9,279 nucleotides of DNA from Bacteroidota bacterium (GTDB taxonomy: Bacteria; Bacteroidota; Bacteroidia; Bacteroidales; UBA932). Location of the stretch: NCBI GenBank assembly GCA_009778375.1, contig WRJW01000179.1, positions 1 through 9,279 on the forward strand. Direction: 5' to 3'. Shown here one piece after another: positions 1 through 7,400 of this stretch. The position numbers and the translations under genes are program-made. A model generated the notes under the pieces. It was not told where the DNA came from and searched no databases. It worked only from the letters and a program-made list of their open reading frames with translations. Position 1 is the first letter of the stretch; the number at the start of each line of letters is the position of its first letter.

Positions 1-14
1 TTTTTTTTAAATCA

Positions 15-32
15 GCAAGTTAAGAAACTTGC
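15..32. repeat. Perfect 7-bp inverted repeat (possible operator) upstream of glutamine synthetase
   Basis: GCAAGTT and AACTTGC are separated by the four bases AAGA. The right arm contains the TTG that would serve as the -33 element of the promoter at 29-57, so a protein bound here could block or modulate polymerase. The sequence AAGTTAA occurs inside the left arm (17-23) and again at 35-41, exactly 18 bp apart. No T-tract follows on the + strand, so it does not look like a terminator for rightward transcription. The operator role is inferred; only the symmetry is seen directly. Confidence 0.4.
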
Positions 33-57
33 GAAAGTTAAATTATACCTATCTTTG
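29..57 (+). promoter_or_regulatory. Bacteroidota-type promoter for the glutamine synthetase gene run
   Basis: TATCTTTG at 50-57 matches the Bacteroidota -7 consensus TAnnTTTG exactly. TTG at 29-31 lies 18 bp upstream of it, a suitable distance for the -33 element of the primary sigma factor of this phylum. Transcription would start a few bases after 57, giving a leader of roughly 20 nt before the ATG at 83. No other promoter-like sequence is visible before the next three genes, which are nearly gapless. Confidence 0.7.
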
Positions 58-82
58 CAGGCAAATACTCCTATAAACCTTA

Positions 83-1594
83 ATGATGAATTGTCCTGAC
101 AACCACCTCAACCCCTTAGTAAGCTTTTTAGATAAAGAGCCTGAGCTATTTACCAAAGCCGACATAATCCGTTACGTGCGCGCCCACGAAATTTGTATGG
201 TTAATTTTCGTTATGTAGCCGATGACGGCCGACTCAAATGTCTCAACCTGCCTGTAACCAACCATCTATACTTAGACGACATTCTCAGCTACGGCGAAAG
301 GGTAGACGGGTCGAGCCTCTTTCCTTTTATTGAGGCCGGCGCCAGCGACCTTTACGTGGTTCCCCGTTTTTGTTCCGCTTTTAAGGACCCCTTTGCAGAA
401 ATTCCCACCCTCAACCTCTTGTGCTCCTATTTTACCAAAGAAGGGCTGCCCTTGGAGAGCGCCCCCGAATATACCCTCCGTAAAGCCCATCAAGCCTTTC
501 AAAAAAGCACCGGTCTCAGTTTTGAGACTATGGGAGAATTGGAATTTTATGTAATCGACCAAGTCGATCCGCTATTTCCCACACCCAACCAAAAAGGGTA
601 CCACGAATCGGCTCCCTTTAACAAGTTCGAAGCATTCCGATGCGAGGCCATCCACCTGATTGCCCAATCGGGAGGTCAGGTTAAATATGGACATTCCGAA
701 GTAGGTAATTTTTCATTGAACGGCTATACCTGCGAGCAAAACGAGATCGAATTTTTGGTCAGCCCCGCCGAATCGGCGGCCGATCAATTGGTCATTGCCA
801 AATGGATTATTCGAAACTTAGCCCATCAATATGGATATAACGTCACCTTTGCCCCTAAAATTTCAGCAGGTAAAGCGGGCAGCGGGCTACACTTTCATAC
901 CCGTATGTTGCGCAACGGAACAAGCGTCATGATCCAAGAGGGCGTTCTGTCTCCCGAAGCGCGGAGGGCTATTGCCGGCTATATGAGCTGCGCCCCCTCA
1001 CTTACGGCCTTTGGGAACACCATCCCCACCTCTTACTTTCGTTTGGTGCCCCATCAAGAAGCACCAACCACCGTTTGTTGGGGCGACCGTAACCGATCGG
1101 TATTGGTTCGGGTTCCTTTGGGCTGGATAGGGCAAAACAATATGCGCTCCTTAGCCAACCCCTTCGAACCTAATGACACCCAACTTACTGTTCCTCAACG
1201 TCAAACTGTCGAAATGCGTTGCCCGGACGGTTCGGCAGATATATATCAAATGATGGCGGGACTGATGGTGGCCGCCCGTTACGGACTCGAAATGGAGACC
1301 GAAAAAGCCCTTTGCCTTGCCAACGAGACTTATGTTGATGTGAACATCCATCAGGAAGGCAACGAGAGTAAAACCCAACACCTCCAACATCTTCCCGCCT
1401 CCTGCCACGAATCTGCCGACAGGCTGGAGACCCAAAGAGCCATCTACGAGCAACAAGGAGTCTTTTGTTCCCAATTAATCGATGGCGTTATCCAAAAACT
1501 TAGAAATTATGACGACCGCGATCTTCGGGAACGGACATTGAACAATCCCGCTTTGATGCAGGAAATGGTGGAACGTTTTTACCATTGCGGATAA
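83..1594 (+). CDS. glnA: Glutamine synthetase (GSI-like, Bacteroidota type)
   Basis: This cytoplasmic enzyme makes L-glutamine from glutamate, ammonia and ATP, the main entry of ammonium into metabolism. The 503-residue product has an N-terminal beta-grasp-like part (about 20-115) and a catalytic domain (about 125-480). Visible active-site elements are GELEFYV (151-157, metal-binding E152/E154), HSEVGN (204-209) and NEIEF (220-224), GSGLHFH (266-272, H270 as metal ligand), NTIPTSYFRLVPHQEAP (312-328), DRNRSVLVRVP (335-345) and VEMRCPDGSADIY (375-387, E377). The NLYDLP-type tyrosine adenylylation site of enteric GSI is not apparent, so control by adenylylation is unlikely (inference). The length and the terminal HCG match glutamine synthetases I recall from other Bacteroidota. 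Translation could begin at the ATG at 83 or the one at 86; there is no Shine-Dalgarno sequence to decide. It is first in a compact four-gene run. Confidence 0.93.
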   Translation: MMNCPDNHLNPLVSFLDKEPELFTKADIIRYVRAHEICMVNFRYVADDGRLKCLNLPVTNHLYLDDILSYGERVDGSSLFPFIEAGASDLYVVPRFCSAFKDPFAEIPTLNLLCSYFTKEGLPLESAPEYTLRKAHQAFQKSTGLSFETMGELEFYVIDQVDPLFPTPNQKGYHESAPFNKFEAFRCEAIHLIAQSGGQVKYGHSEVGNFSLNGYTCEQNEIEFLVSPAESAADQLVIAKWIIRNLAHQYGYNVTFAPKISAGKAGSGLHFHTRMLRNGTSVMIQEGVLSPEARRAIAGYMSCAPSLTAFGNTIPTSYFRLVPHQEAPTTVCWGDRNRSVLVRVPLGWIGQNNMRSLANPFEPNDTQLTVPQRQTVEMRCPDGSADIYQMMAGLMVAARYGLEMETEKALCLANETYVDVNIHQEGNESKTQHLQHLPASCHESADRLETQRAIYEQQGVFCSQLIDGVIQKLRNYDDRDLRERTLNNPALMQEMVERFYHCG

Positions 1595-1606
1595 AAGAAA
1601 ATAGCT

Positions 1607-2554
1607 ATGCACGAACAATTGTTACTATTGGATAATGTGCGGATTAATTTTTCTGCAGGGGGAATGCACGCCATAAACATTATTTTAGCTTTTGTGATGT
1701 TTGGCGTAGCCTTGGGGCTTCGCGCCCAAATGTTCAAAGATGTACTCCGCTATCCCAAATCGGCCATAGTCGGATTTTTTTCTCAGGCGGTAGCCTTGCC
1801 TGCTGTCACTTTTTTGATGGTGGTTGTGCTTAACAGGTGGATTACGCCTATGGTGGCTATGGGGATGATTTTGGTGGCTGCCTGCCCCGGAGGGAACATT
1901 TCGAACTTTATGTCTCAGTTATCTAAGGCCAATACCGAACTTTCTATCAGTTTAACGGCGGTCAGCACCGCCTTATCAACCGTTCTAACTCCCTTTAATT
2001 TTGCCTTGTGGGGTGGCTTTTATGTACGGTATGTAAACAAACATGCACAAGACGCACTGCAAGTATTAGAAATTCCTACAGCACAGATGTTTGAAACTGT
2101 TTTCCTCTTATTGGGCGTTCCCTTGATACTGGGGATATTGACCGTAAAATTTTTGCCAAAAGTGGCGGAAAAACTCAAAAAGCCCATGCAGTATTTTTCG
2201 ATCGTTTTCTTTGTGCTTATGGTTGTAATGGCTTTTAGCAATAATTTAAACCTGTTTTTACACTATATCGTCTTTGTTTTTATTTTAGTATTTGTTCATA
2301 ACCTAACTGCTTTAAGTACAGGCTACGGATTGGCGTCGGTCTTTAAATTGCCCAACGCCGACCGACGTACCCTGACAATCGAAACGGGAATCCAAAATTC
2401 GGGATTGGGTTTGGTGTTATTGTTTAACCCCAAGATCTTCCCCCCCGATCTGGCCTTGGGAGGCATGCTCTTTGTTACAGCCTGGTGGGGCGTCTGGCAT
2501 ATTGTTGCGGGTTTGGGCATCTCCTTTTTCTGGTCGCGCCGCAACCCCAAATAG
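1607..2554 (+). CDS. BASS/SBF-family sodium-coupled transporter (bile acid:Na+ symporter family)
   Basis: This is an inner-membrane protein of 315 residues, the usual length for bacterial BASS transporters, with about nine or ten hydrophobic segments spread from residue 20 to 310. The family imports organic anions with sodium. AACPGGNISN (91-100) and ELSISLTAVST (111-121) correspond to the first discontinuous core helix, and ETGIQNSGLG (259-268) to the second. By my alignment to the characterised ASBT homologue of Neisseria meningitidis, the sodium ligands are retained: S99, N100, S113, T117, E259 and Q263. The substrate cannot be read from sequence; relatives move bile acids, pantoate, pyruvate or other carboxylates. 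It starts 12 nt after the glutamine synthetase stop, behind an A-rich leader without a Shine-Dalgarno sequence. Its position suggests co-transcription, not necessarily a nitrogen-related substrate. Confidence 0.88.
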   Translation: MHEQLLLLDNVRINFSAGGMHAINIILAFVMFGVALGLRAQMFKDVLRYPKSAIVGFFSQAVALPAVTFLMVVVLNRWITPMVAMGMILVAACPGGNISNFMSQLSKANTELSISLTAVSTALSTVLTPFNFALWGGFYVRYVNKHAQDALQVLEIPTAQMFETVFLLLGVPLILGILTVKFLPKVAEKLKKPMQYFSIVFFVLMVVMAFSNNLNLFLHYIVFVFILVFVHNLTALSTGYGLASVFKLPNADRRTLTIETGIQNSGLGLVLLFNPKIFPPDLALGGMLFVTAWWGVWHIVAGLGISFFWSRRNPK

Positions 2555-2560
2555 AACAGC

Positions 2561-3811
2561 ATGGCCAAGATTCACGCCAAAGACAGTCTGTACGCCACAT
2601 TGAGGTATTACGTTGATTTTATGTTTAAATCGGCCTACCGTCGGGTGGAATATTGCGGAAAAGAGCATATCCCTAAAGACGGAGCCATTATTTATGCCGC
2701 CAATCATACCAATACGTTGATGGATGCGCTGGCGGTATTGGCCATAGACAAAAAGGAAAAAGTTTTTGTATCCAGGGCCGATATTTTTAAACGGCCCCTT
2801 ATCTTAAAGTTCTTAACATTCTTAAAAATGTTGCCCATCAACCGAATACGGGATGGCAAAGCGAGTTTGGCGCAAAATGAGGAGATCAACAACAGGGTAG
2901 TGGACGCTTTGCAAAACAGGGTACCTTTTTGCATTATGCCCGAAGCGACGCATCGCACCAGACACACCTTGATGCCCCTTCGAAAAGGAATATTCAGGAT
3001 TGCTTTGCAGGCCAATGACTCCTTTGGAACCCAAATGCCGGTATATATTGTGCCCATTGGAATAGAATTTGGACATTTTTTCAGGTACCGATCTTCTTTA
3101 TTAGTTCAAATCGGAGCGCCGATTAACGTTACGCAGTTTGTGGCTCAGCACTCCGATTTAACGCTCCCCGAACAGATGACCGGATTAAGGAACGAACTTA
3201 CGGTACGGATCAAAGAACTCATCTTGAATGTTCCCGACGAAGCGAACTATGACGCCGCTTTTGCGCTGGCCCAACTTAATAAAAGGGAGCATTCCCTACA
3301 AAAGCGGTTCAGGGAGGCAAAAAAAACCATTCAGGATACGAAGAGCAACGAGCTTTTGGATAAAGCCGCCAACTTTTCGCGTCAAAGGCATGAACGGGGT
3401 ATTGGGATGGCCTCTGTGTTGCAGCCCCGCATAGGATGGACGATAATGGGAAGAAAAATTTTGTTGCTGCCCGGACTTCCCCTGTTTGTTGTTGCGGCCA
3501 TTACCACAGCTCCAATCACCATAGTTTCCGCCTGGCTTTGCACCAGATTTAAAGATCCGGCCTTTCATAATTCCGTGCGGTATTTGACGGCTTTGGCCTT
3601 AACCCCACTTTTGGTACTGTTCTGGGGCATTTTGTTGGGGTGGCTCTGTTCCTGGATATGGGGCTTGGCGGCGGCGCTCCTCTTTTTGCCCTCCTTTGTA
3701 TTCTTGCACGAATACGTGCGTGGGTTCAGACTCTTGATTTCGGACCTGAAATGGTGGCGGAACAGAAATTTATATAAACAATACAGACAACTGAAAAATT
3801 ATCAACTATGA
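2561..3811 (+). CDS. PlsC-like membrane glycerolipid acyltransferase (GAT1/Bacteroidota-type variant)
   Basis: This 416-residue protein is predicted to transfer an acyl chain to glycerol-3-phosphate or a lysophospholipid at the inner membrane. The acyltransferase domain (about 30-225) shows block I NHTNTLMD (48-55), with catalytic H49 and D55 separated by five residues instead of the four of classical PlsC; this spacing is seen in Bacteroidota and fungal GAT1-like members. Block II is INRIRDGK (93-100), block III MPEATHRTR (126-134, Gly of the usual PEGT replaced by Ala), and block IV VPIGIEF (164-170). A charged, probably helical stretch (235-280) leads to hydrophobic C-terminal segments at about 300-326 and 341-385, so the domain is tail-anchored by two to four helices. 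It starts 6 nt after the transporter stop and overlaps the barrel gene by ATGA. Acyl donor and acceptor are unknown. Confidence 0.85.
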   Translation: MAKIHAKDSLYATLRYYVDFMFKSAYRRVEYCGKEHIPKDGAIIYAANHTNTLMDALAVLAIDKKEKVFVSRADIFKRPLILKFLTFLKMLPINRIRDGKASLAQNEEINNRVVDALQNRVPFCIMPEATHRTRHTLMPLRKGIFRIALQANDSFGTQMPVYIVPIGIEFGHFFRYRSSLLVQIGAPINVTQFVAQHSDLTLPEQMTGLRNELTVRIKELILNVPDEANYDAAFALAQLNKREHSLQKRFREAKKTIQDTKSNELLDKAANFSRQRHERGIGMASVLQPRIGWTIMGRKILLLPGLPLFVVAAITTAPITIVSAWLCTRFKDPAFHNSVRYLTALALTPLLVLFWGILLGWLCSWIWGLAAALLFLPSFVFLHEYVRGFRLLISDLKWWRNRNLYKQYRQLKNYQL

Positions 3812-5121
3812 AAAAGGGAGTTTTGTTTTTAATGGCCGTGATCTCCGGCTTTAGCGCCCGGGCACAAAAAGAAGATATCGTTAAAAAGGGTATATCCTTG
3901 GGACCTCTTCCCGTGGTATCCTTTGATCAGGATAAAGGGTTTCAGTATGGCGCCCTGCTCAACTTATTCGATTTTGGGGACGGCTCTTTTTATCCTACCC
4001 CCAAACAGCAGTGGTATATGGAGGCTTCTGCGTATACCAAAGGTACGCAGCAATATTTTTTAACCTACGATACCAAACATCTCATTCCAAAGGTCAGGAT
4101 GTCGGTGGCCACTACGGCCGTATTTGACAAAGCCATGGATTTTTACGGACTCAATGGTTATCAGTCCATTTACGATCCCGACGAAAAGAGCGCTTTTTAC
4201 CGCTTAGAGCGATTGGCCTTAAGCGCAAAAGCCGATTTTGTGGGCAATTTGTGGAAAAACAAACTCTTTTGGCAGGCAGGTTATTACTTTAGCCGCTATC
4301 GTTACCGTCCCGTTGATTTGGAAAAAATCAATAAAGGCAAAAACGAAGCCGATCAGTTTTGGGGCGAAACACTCTACGAAAAGTATGTAAACTGGGGCAT
4401 CATCGCTCCTGAGGAGAAGGAGGGAGGCACAACCAGTGCCCTGCGACTTGGAGTCATGTACGACACCCGCGATTTTGAAGCGGCGCCCGCTTCCGGAATT
4501 TGGGCTGAGGCCAACCTTACCCTGGCTCCCGGCTTTTTGGGCACCACCCATGGCTTCGCTCGATATATGGTCACTTTTCGCCACTATATTCCCGTCGTCA
4601 GCGAAAAACTCACCTTTGCCTATAGATTGAATTACCAAGGGAGCATCGGGAGTTTGCCCTATTATATTATGCCTGTATTCAGTAATATAGGCAAAGAGTA
4701 TGACCGAGACGGGATAGGAGGATACCGCACCGTGCGGGGGATCATGAGGGATCGGGTACAGGGGTTGGACGTCGCTTTTTTTAACGCGGAACTTAGGTGG
4801 AAGATGATCGGTTTTCACCTTTGGAATCAAAATATTTATTTGGGACTCAATGCTTTTCTTGACGGTGCAACGGTTACTCGAAATTACGACTTAACGATTC
4901 CGGACTATTTATATCCACGAGGGGGATCTTCCGAACCTTTATTAGACGACTACAACCATTTTATTAACACCACTAAATCTGACAGACTTCATACGGCTGC
5001 TGGCGGGGGATTCCGCATAGTGATTAACCGAAACTTTATTATTGCTGTAGACTATGCAAAAACACTTGATAAACAAGATGGTAAAGGTGGTTTATATATC
5101 AATACGGGGTATTTGTTCTGA
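3808..5121 (+). CDS. Outer-membrane Omp85/BamA-type beta-barrel without POTRA domains (DUF5982-like N-terminus)
   Basis: The 437-residue product starts with a signal peptide (MKKGVLFLMAVISGFSARAQ, cleavage near 19/20) and ends in phenylalanine, as exported barrel proteins do. GVMYDTRD (215-222) and the VRGI motif (309-312, within GGYRTVRGI) are Omp85-superfamily barrel signatures, the latter corresponding to the loop-6 VRGF/Y motif. The segment after the signal peptide (GPLPVVSFDQDKGFQYGALL, 32-51) resembles a Bacteroidota N-terminal module I recall as DUF5982. The mature part before the barrel is far too short for the POTRA domains of BamA or TamA, so it is unlikely to be the essential BamA. 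It may be an outer-membrane protein or lipid translocation accessory, or a simple pore; function is unproven. Its ATG overlaps the acyltransferase stop (ATGA), implying translational coupling. Confidence 0.82.
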   Translation: MKKGVLFLMAVISGFSARAQKEDIVKKGISLGPLPVVSFDQDKGFQYGALLNLFDFGDGSFYPTPKQQWYMEASAYTKGTQQYFLTYDTKHLIPKVRMSVATTAVFDKAMDFYGLNGYQSIYDPDEKSAFYRLERLALSAKADFVGNLWKNKLFWQAGYYFSRYRYRPVDLEKINKGKNEADQFWGETLYEKYVNWGIIAPEEKEGGTTSALRLGVMYDTRDFEAAPASGIWAEANLTLAPGFLGTTHGFARYMVTFRHYIPVVSEKLTFAYRLNYQGSIGSLPYYIMPVFSNIGKEYDRDGIGGYRTVRGIMRDRVQGLDVAFFNAELRWKMIGFHLWNQNIYLGLNAFLDGATVTRNYDLTIPDYLYPRGGSSEPLLDDYNHFINTTKSDRLHTAAGGGFRIVINRNFIIAVDYAKTLDKQDGKGGLYINTGYLF

Positions 5122-5128
5122 TTTAGGA

Positions 5129-7327
5129 TTAATTGCCCAATTCCGACAAAAACTTCATCCGTACTAAACGGACTTCCTCTTCGCTAAAGTCACGTCCTAA
5201 GGCATCCAACGCATCTTCTATTGACTCTGAAGCAGCATCGTGGCGAAAATAGTCGAAAATTTCCTCTAATTTATCTTCGTCAATAGCCTGCTCTAAATAA
5301 TAGTCAATGTTGAGTTTGGTGCCCGAATTGATGATGACTTCAATCTCGTCAAAAAGTTCGTTCATTTGCATCCCCTTGGCCTCGGCAATATCCTCAAACT
5401 GCAACTGACGGTCAATACTCTGAATAATATAGACCTTATTGCTCGACTTATTGATCAGCGATTTGACCACCATATCCTGAGGCCGTTCGATTTCGTTTTC
5501 TTCCACATATTTGGCAATCAGCGCAACAAACTCTTTCCCAAATTTTCGGGCTTTACCTTCGCCCACGCCTTGACAATTCTTGAGTTCGTTGATCGATATG
5601 GGGTACTGGATCGACATATCTTCTAAAGAGGGATCCTGAAAGATGACAAAAGCGGGAAGTTTGAGTTTTTTTGCCATATCGTGACGTAAATCTTTTAACA
5701 GGGCCAGCAATTCCAAATCGCCACCACCTCCCCCACCCTTGGGCGCCCCTCCTACAAAACCATCCTCATCTTCCTCCTCTACAAACTCCCGATCTTCGGT
5801 CAACATTATGGGTTCGGGATCACGGAGAAAAGCGCGACCTTTTTCGGTAAGTTCCAACAGGCCGTAATGTTCTATATTTTTATCCAACATTTTAAGAATA
5901 AGGGCTTGACGAATAATGGCATTCCAAAAATGGGGGCTTTTATCTTTGCCGATTCCAAAAAGATCCAATAAATGATGGTTGTACGATTTGATGATCGAAT
6001 TGCTTTGTCCGGCAATAATATTGGCTACGTGCTCCGCTTTGAACTGCTGCTTAACGGCTTCAACCGTCTCCAACACCATACACAACTGATCCTGTCCGTC
6101 AAACTGCACCTTGGGATAGAGGCAATTGTCGCAATTGTGGCACGAATCCTGCCCATATTCTTCGCCAAAATAGTGGAGTAATACCTTACGGCGGCAAGTA
6201 TTGGTTTCTGCATAAGCCACTGTGTCTAAGAGTAACTGCTTGCCAATCTCCTGTTCGGCCACCGGCTTGCCCTGCATAAATTTTTCTAACTTTTGAATAT
6301 CTTTATAGCGGTAAAAGGCAATACATTGCCCCTCGCCTCCATCCCGTCCGGCGCGACCGGTCTCCTGATAATACCCCTCTAAACTCTTAGGAATATCGTA
6401 ATGAATCACGTACCGCACATCGGGTTTGTCGATGCCCATGCCAAAAGCAATAGTGGCCACAATCACCTCCACCTCTTCCATCAAAAAGCTGTCCTGATTT
6501 TGTGAACGGGTATGGCTGTCCAAGCCGGCGTGGTAGGGCAAAGCACGAATATCGTTCACCACCAACAGGTCGGCTACCTCCTCTACCTTTCTCCGACTCA
6601 GGCAATAAATGATTCCCGATTTGCCTGAGTTGGCTTTGATAAACTTGATAATCTCTTTGTCTATCTGCAATTTTGGCCTTACTTCGTAGTATAGATTTTC
6701 CCGATTAAAGGAGGATTTAAAGAGGGTGGCGTCGAGCATACCCAAGTTTTTTTGGATATCGTTCTGCACCTTGGGGGTGGCAGTGGCGGTAAGGGCCATA
6801 ATCGGAGCTTTCCCAATCTCCTGTATCAATTGCTGAATCCGACGGTATTCGGGTCGGAAATCATGCCCCCACTCCGAAATACAATGCGCCTCGTCAATCG
6901 CATAAAACGAAATCTTCACCTGACGGAGTAATTGTATATTATCCTCTTTAGTCAGCGATTCGGGCGCCACATAGAGCAACTTGGTATGGCCGGTAAGAAG
7001 GGCGTTGCGCACATCGTTCAACTGTTGCCGGTTTAGCGAAGAGTTCAAAAAGTGGGCAATGCTCATATCTTCCTCAACAAATCCCCTGATCGCATCCACC
7101 TGATTCTTCATCAGGGCAATCAGGGGAGAGACCACAACAGCCGTTCCCTCCAGCAACAGGGCCGGAAGTTGGTAGCAGAGCGACTTACCCCCGCCGGTGG
7201 GCATCAGCACAAAAGCATCTTTTCCCTCCAGCAGGTTCTGAATGATTGCCTCCTGCGTTCCTTTAAAGGAATCAAAACCAAAGAATTTTTTTAAGTGGTC
7301 GTGCAGTTCTTTAGATGTTATTTCCAT
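5129..7327 (-). CDS. recQ: ATP-dependent DNA helicase RecQ
   Basis: RecQ unwinds DNA 3' to 5' in recombination and replication-fork repair. From the ATG at 7327 the product has 732 residues. The helicase core contains Walker A PTGGGKS (43-49), DEAH (145-148), ALTATAT (178-184) and QETGRAGRDG (321-330). The zinc site is formed by C378, C396, C399 and C402. A winged-helix RQC domain (about 405-510), an acidic and glycine-rich linker (EEEDEDG...GGGGGG, 517-536), an HRDC domain (537-607) and about 125 further helical residues follow; E. coli RecQ is near 610 residues, so this is the longer Bacteroidota form. A GTG at 7339 would add four residues, but the AGG-like bases upstream would then sit too close; ATG is preferred. 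The gene converges on the barrel gene with a 7-nt gap and diverges from kdsD. Confidence 0.96.
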   Translation of the reverse strand: MEITSKELHDHLKKFFGFDSFKGTQEAIIQNLLEGKDAFVLMPTGGGKSLCYQLPALLLEGTAVVVSPLIALMKNQVDAIRGFVEEDMSIAHFLNSSLNRQQLNDVRNALLTGHTKLLYVAPESLTKEDNIQLLRQVKISFYAIDEAHCISEWGHDFRPEYRRIQQLIQEIGKAPIMALTATATPKVQNDIQKNLGMLDATLFKSSFNRENLYYEVRPKLQIDKEIIKFIKANSGKSGIIYCLSRRKVEEVADLLVVNDIRALPYHAGLDSHTRSQNQDSFLMEEVEVIVATIAFGMGIDKPDVRYVIHYDIPKSLEGYYQETGRAGRDGGEGQCIAFYRYKDIQKLEKFMQGKPVAEQEIGKQLLLDTVAYAETNTCRRKVLLHYFGEEYGQDSCHNCDNCLYPKVQFDGQDQLCMVLETVEAVKQQFKAEHVANIIAGQSNSIIKSYNHHLLDLFGIGKDKSPHFWNAIIRQALILKMLDKNIEHYGLLELTEKGRAFLRDPEPIMLTEDREFVEEEDEDGFVGGAPKGGGGGGDLELLALLKDLRHDMAKKLKLPAFVIFQDPSLEDMSIQYPISINELKNCQGVGEGKARKFGKEFVALIAKYVEENEIERPQDMVVKSLINKSSNKVYIIQSIDRQLQFEDIAEAKGMQMNELFDEIEVIINSGTKLNIDYYLEQAIDEDKLEEIFDYFRHDAASESIEDALDALGRDFSEEEVRLVRMKFLSELGN
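5721..5752 (-). other. G-rich tract in recQ coding strand (linker codons, possible G-quadruplex)
   Basis: On the recQ coding strand this stretch contains GGGG, GGG and GGGGG runs followed by GG-T-GG-T-GG. It encodes the glycine-rich linker ahead of the HRDC domain. Three runs of at least three G plus several GG pairs are present; there is no fourth run of three, so a strict four-run G3 quadruplex motif is not met, although a two-tetrad form is possible. The composition is sufficiently explained by glycine codons. Confidence 0.35.
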
Positions 7328-7339
7328 GGATAAAATCAC

Positions 7340-7347
7340 TACCTTTG
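7340..7347 (+). promoter_or_regulatory. Candidate -7 box for kdsD (distal)
   Basis: TACCTTTG matches the Bacteroidota TAnnTTTG consensus. A -33 element is weak: only GTTATTT-like bases occur near 7317-7323. It lies just outside recQ, within the 73-nt divergent region, and would give a kdsD leader of around 45-50 nt. Confidence 0.45.
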
Positions 7348-7354
7348 TGGCCCT

Positions 7355-7366
7355 AAGTTATAACTT
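7355..7366. repeat. Perfect 12-bp palindrome between recQ and kdsD
   Basis: AAGTTATAACTT reads identically on both strands and sits near the middle of the 73-nt divergent intergenic region (7328-7400). It overlaps the proximal TAnnTTTG box at 7361-7368. Symmetric sites in divergent promoters often bind dimeric regulators; that role is inferred here. The half-sites AAGTT/AACTT also occur in the inverted repeat at 15-32, with a 4-bp rather than 2-bp spacer. Confidence 0.4.
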
Positions 7367-7368
7367 TG
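7361..7368 (+). promoter_or_regulatory. Candidate -7 box for kdsD (proximal)
   Basis: TAACTTTG matches TAnnTTTG and would place the start of transcription about 25-30 nt before the kdsD ATG, similar to the leader length inferred for glutamine synthetase. The expected -33 position (about 7340-7342) has no TTG; the nearest TTTG (7344-7347) is only 13 bp upstream. The box overlaps the palindrome at 7355-7366. I saw no equally good box for recQ on the opposite strand. Confidence 0.4.
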
Positions 7369-7400
7369 TATCATTCTTACAAAATAATAAACAAAAAGTG

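Noticed and set aside
1..8. T-run at the window start as a terminator tail
   Set aside because: A hairpin would have to lie outside the window; the run alone is not enough to call a terminator.
4219..4830. 203-codon open frame antisense to the outer-membrane barrel gene
   Set aside because: It is a shadow of a well-supported coding gene, with no recognisable domain and no promoter or start context.
7328..7339. GTG at 7339 as the recQ start
   Set aside because: It adds only MILS-type residues, leaves the AGG-like bases too close, and an ATG at 7327 fits the family start better.
7242..7400. 53-codon upstream extension of the kdsD frame
   Set aside because: It overlaps the 5' end of recQ on the opposite strand, has no SIS-family similarity, and the protein from 7401 has the expected length and catalytic spacing.
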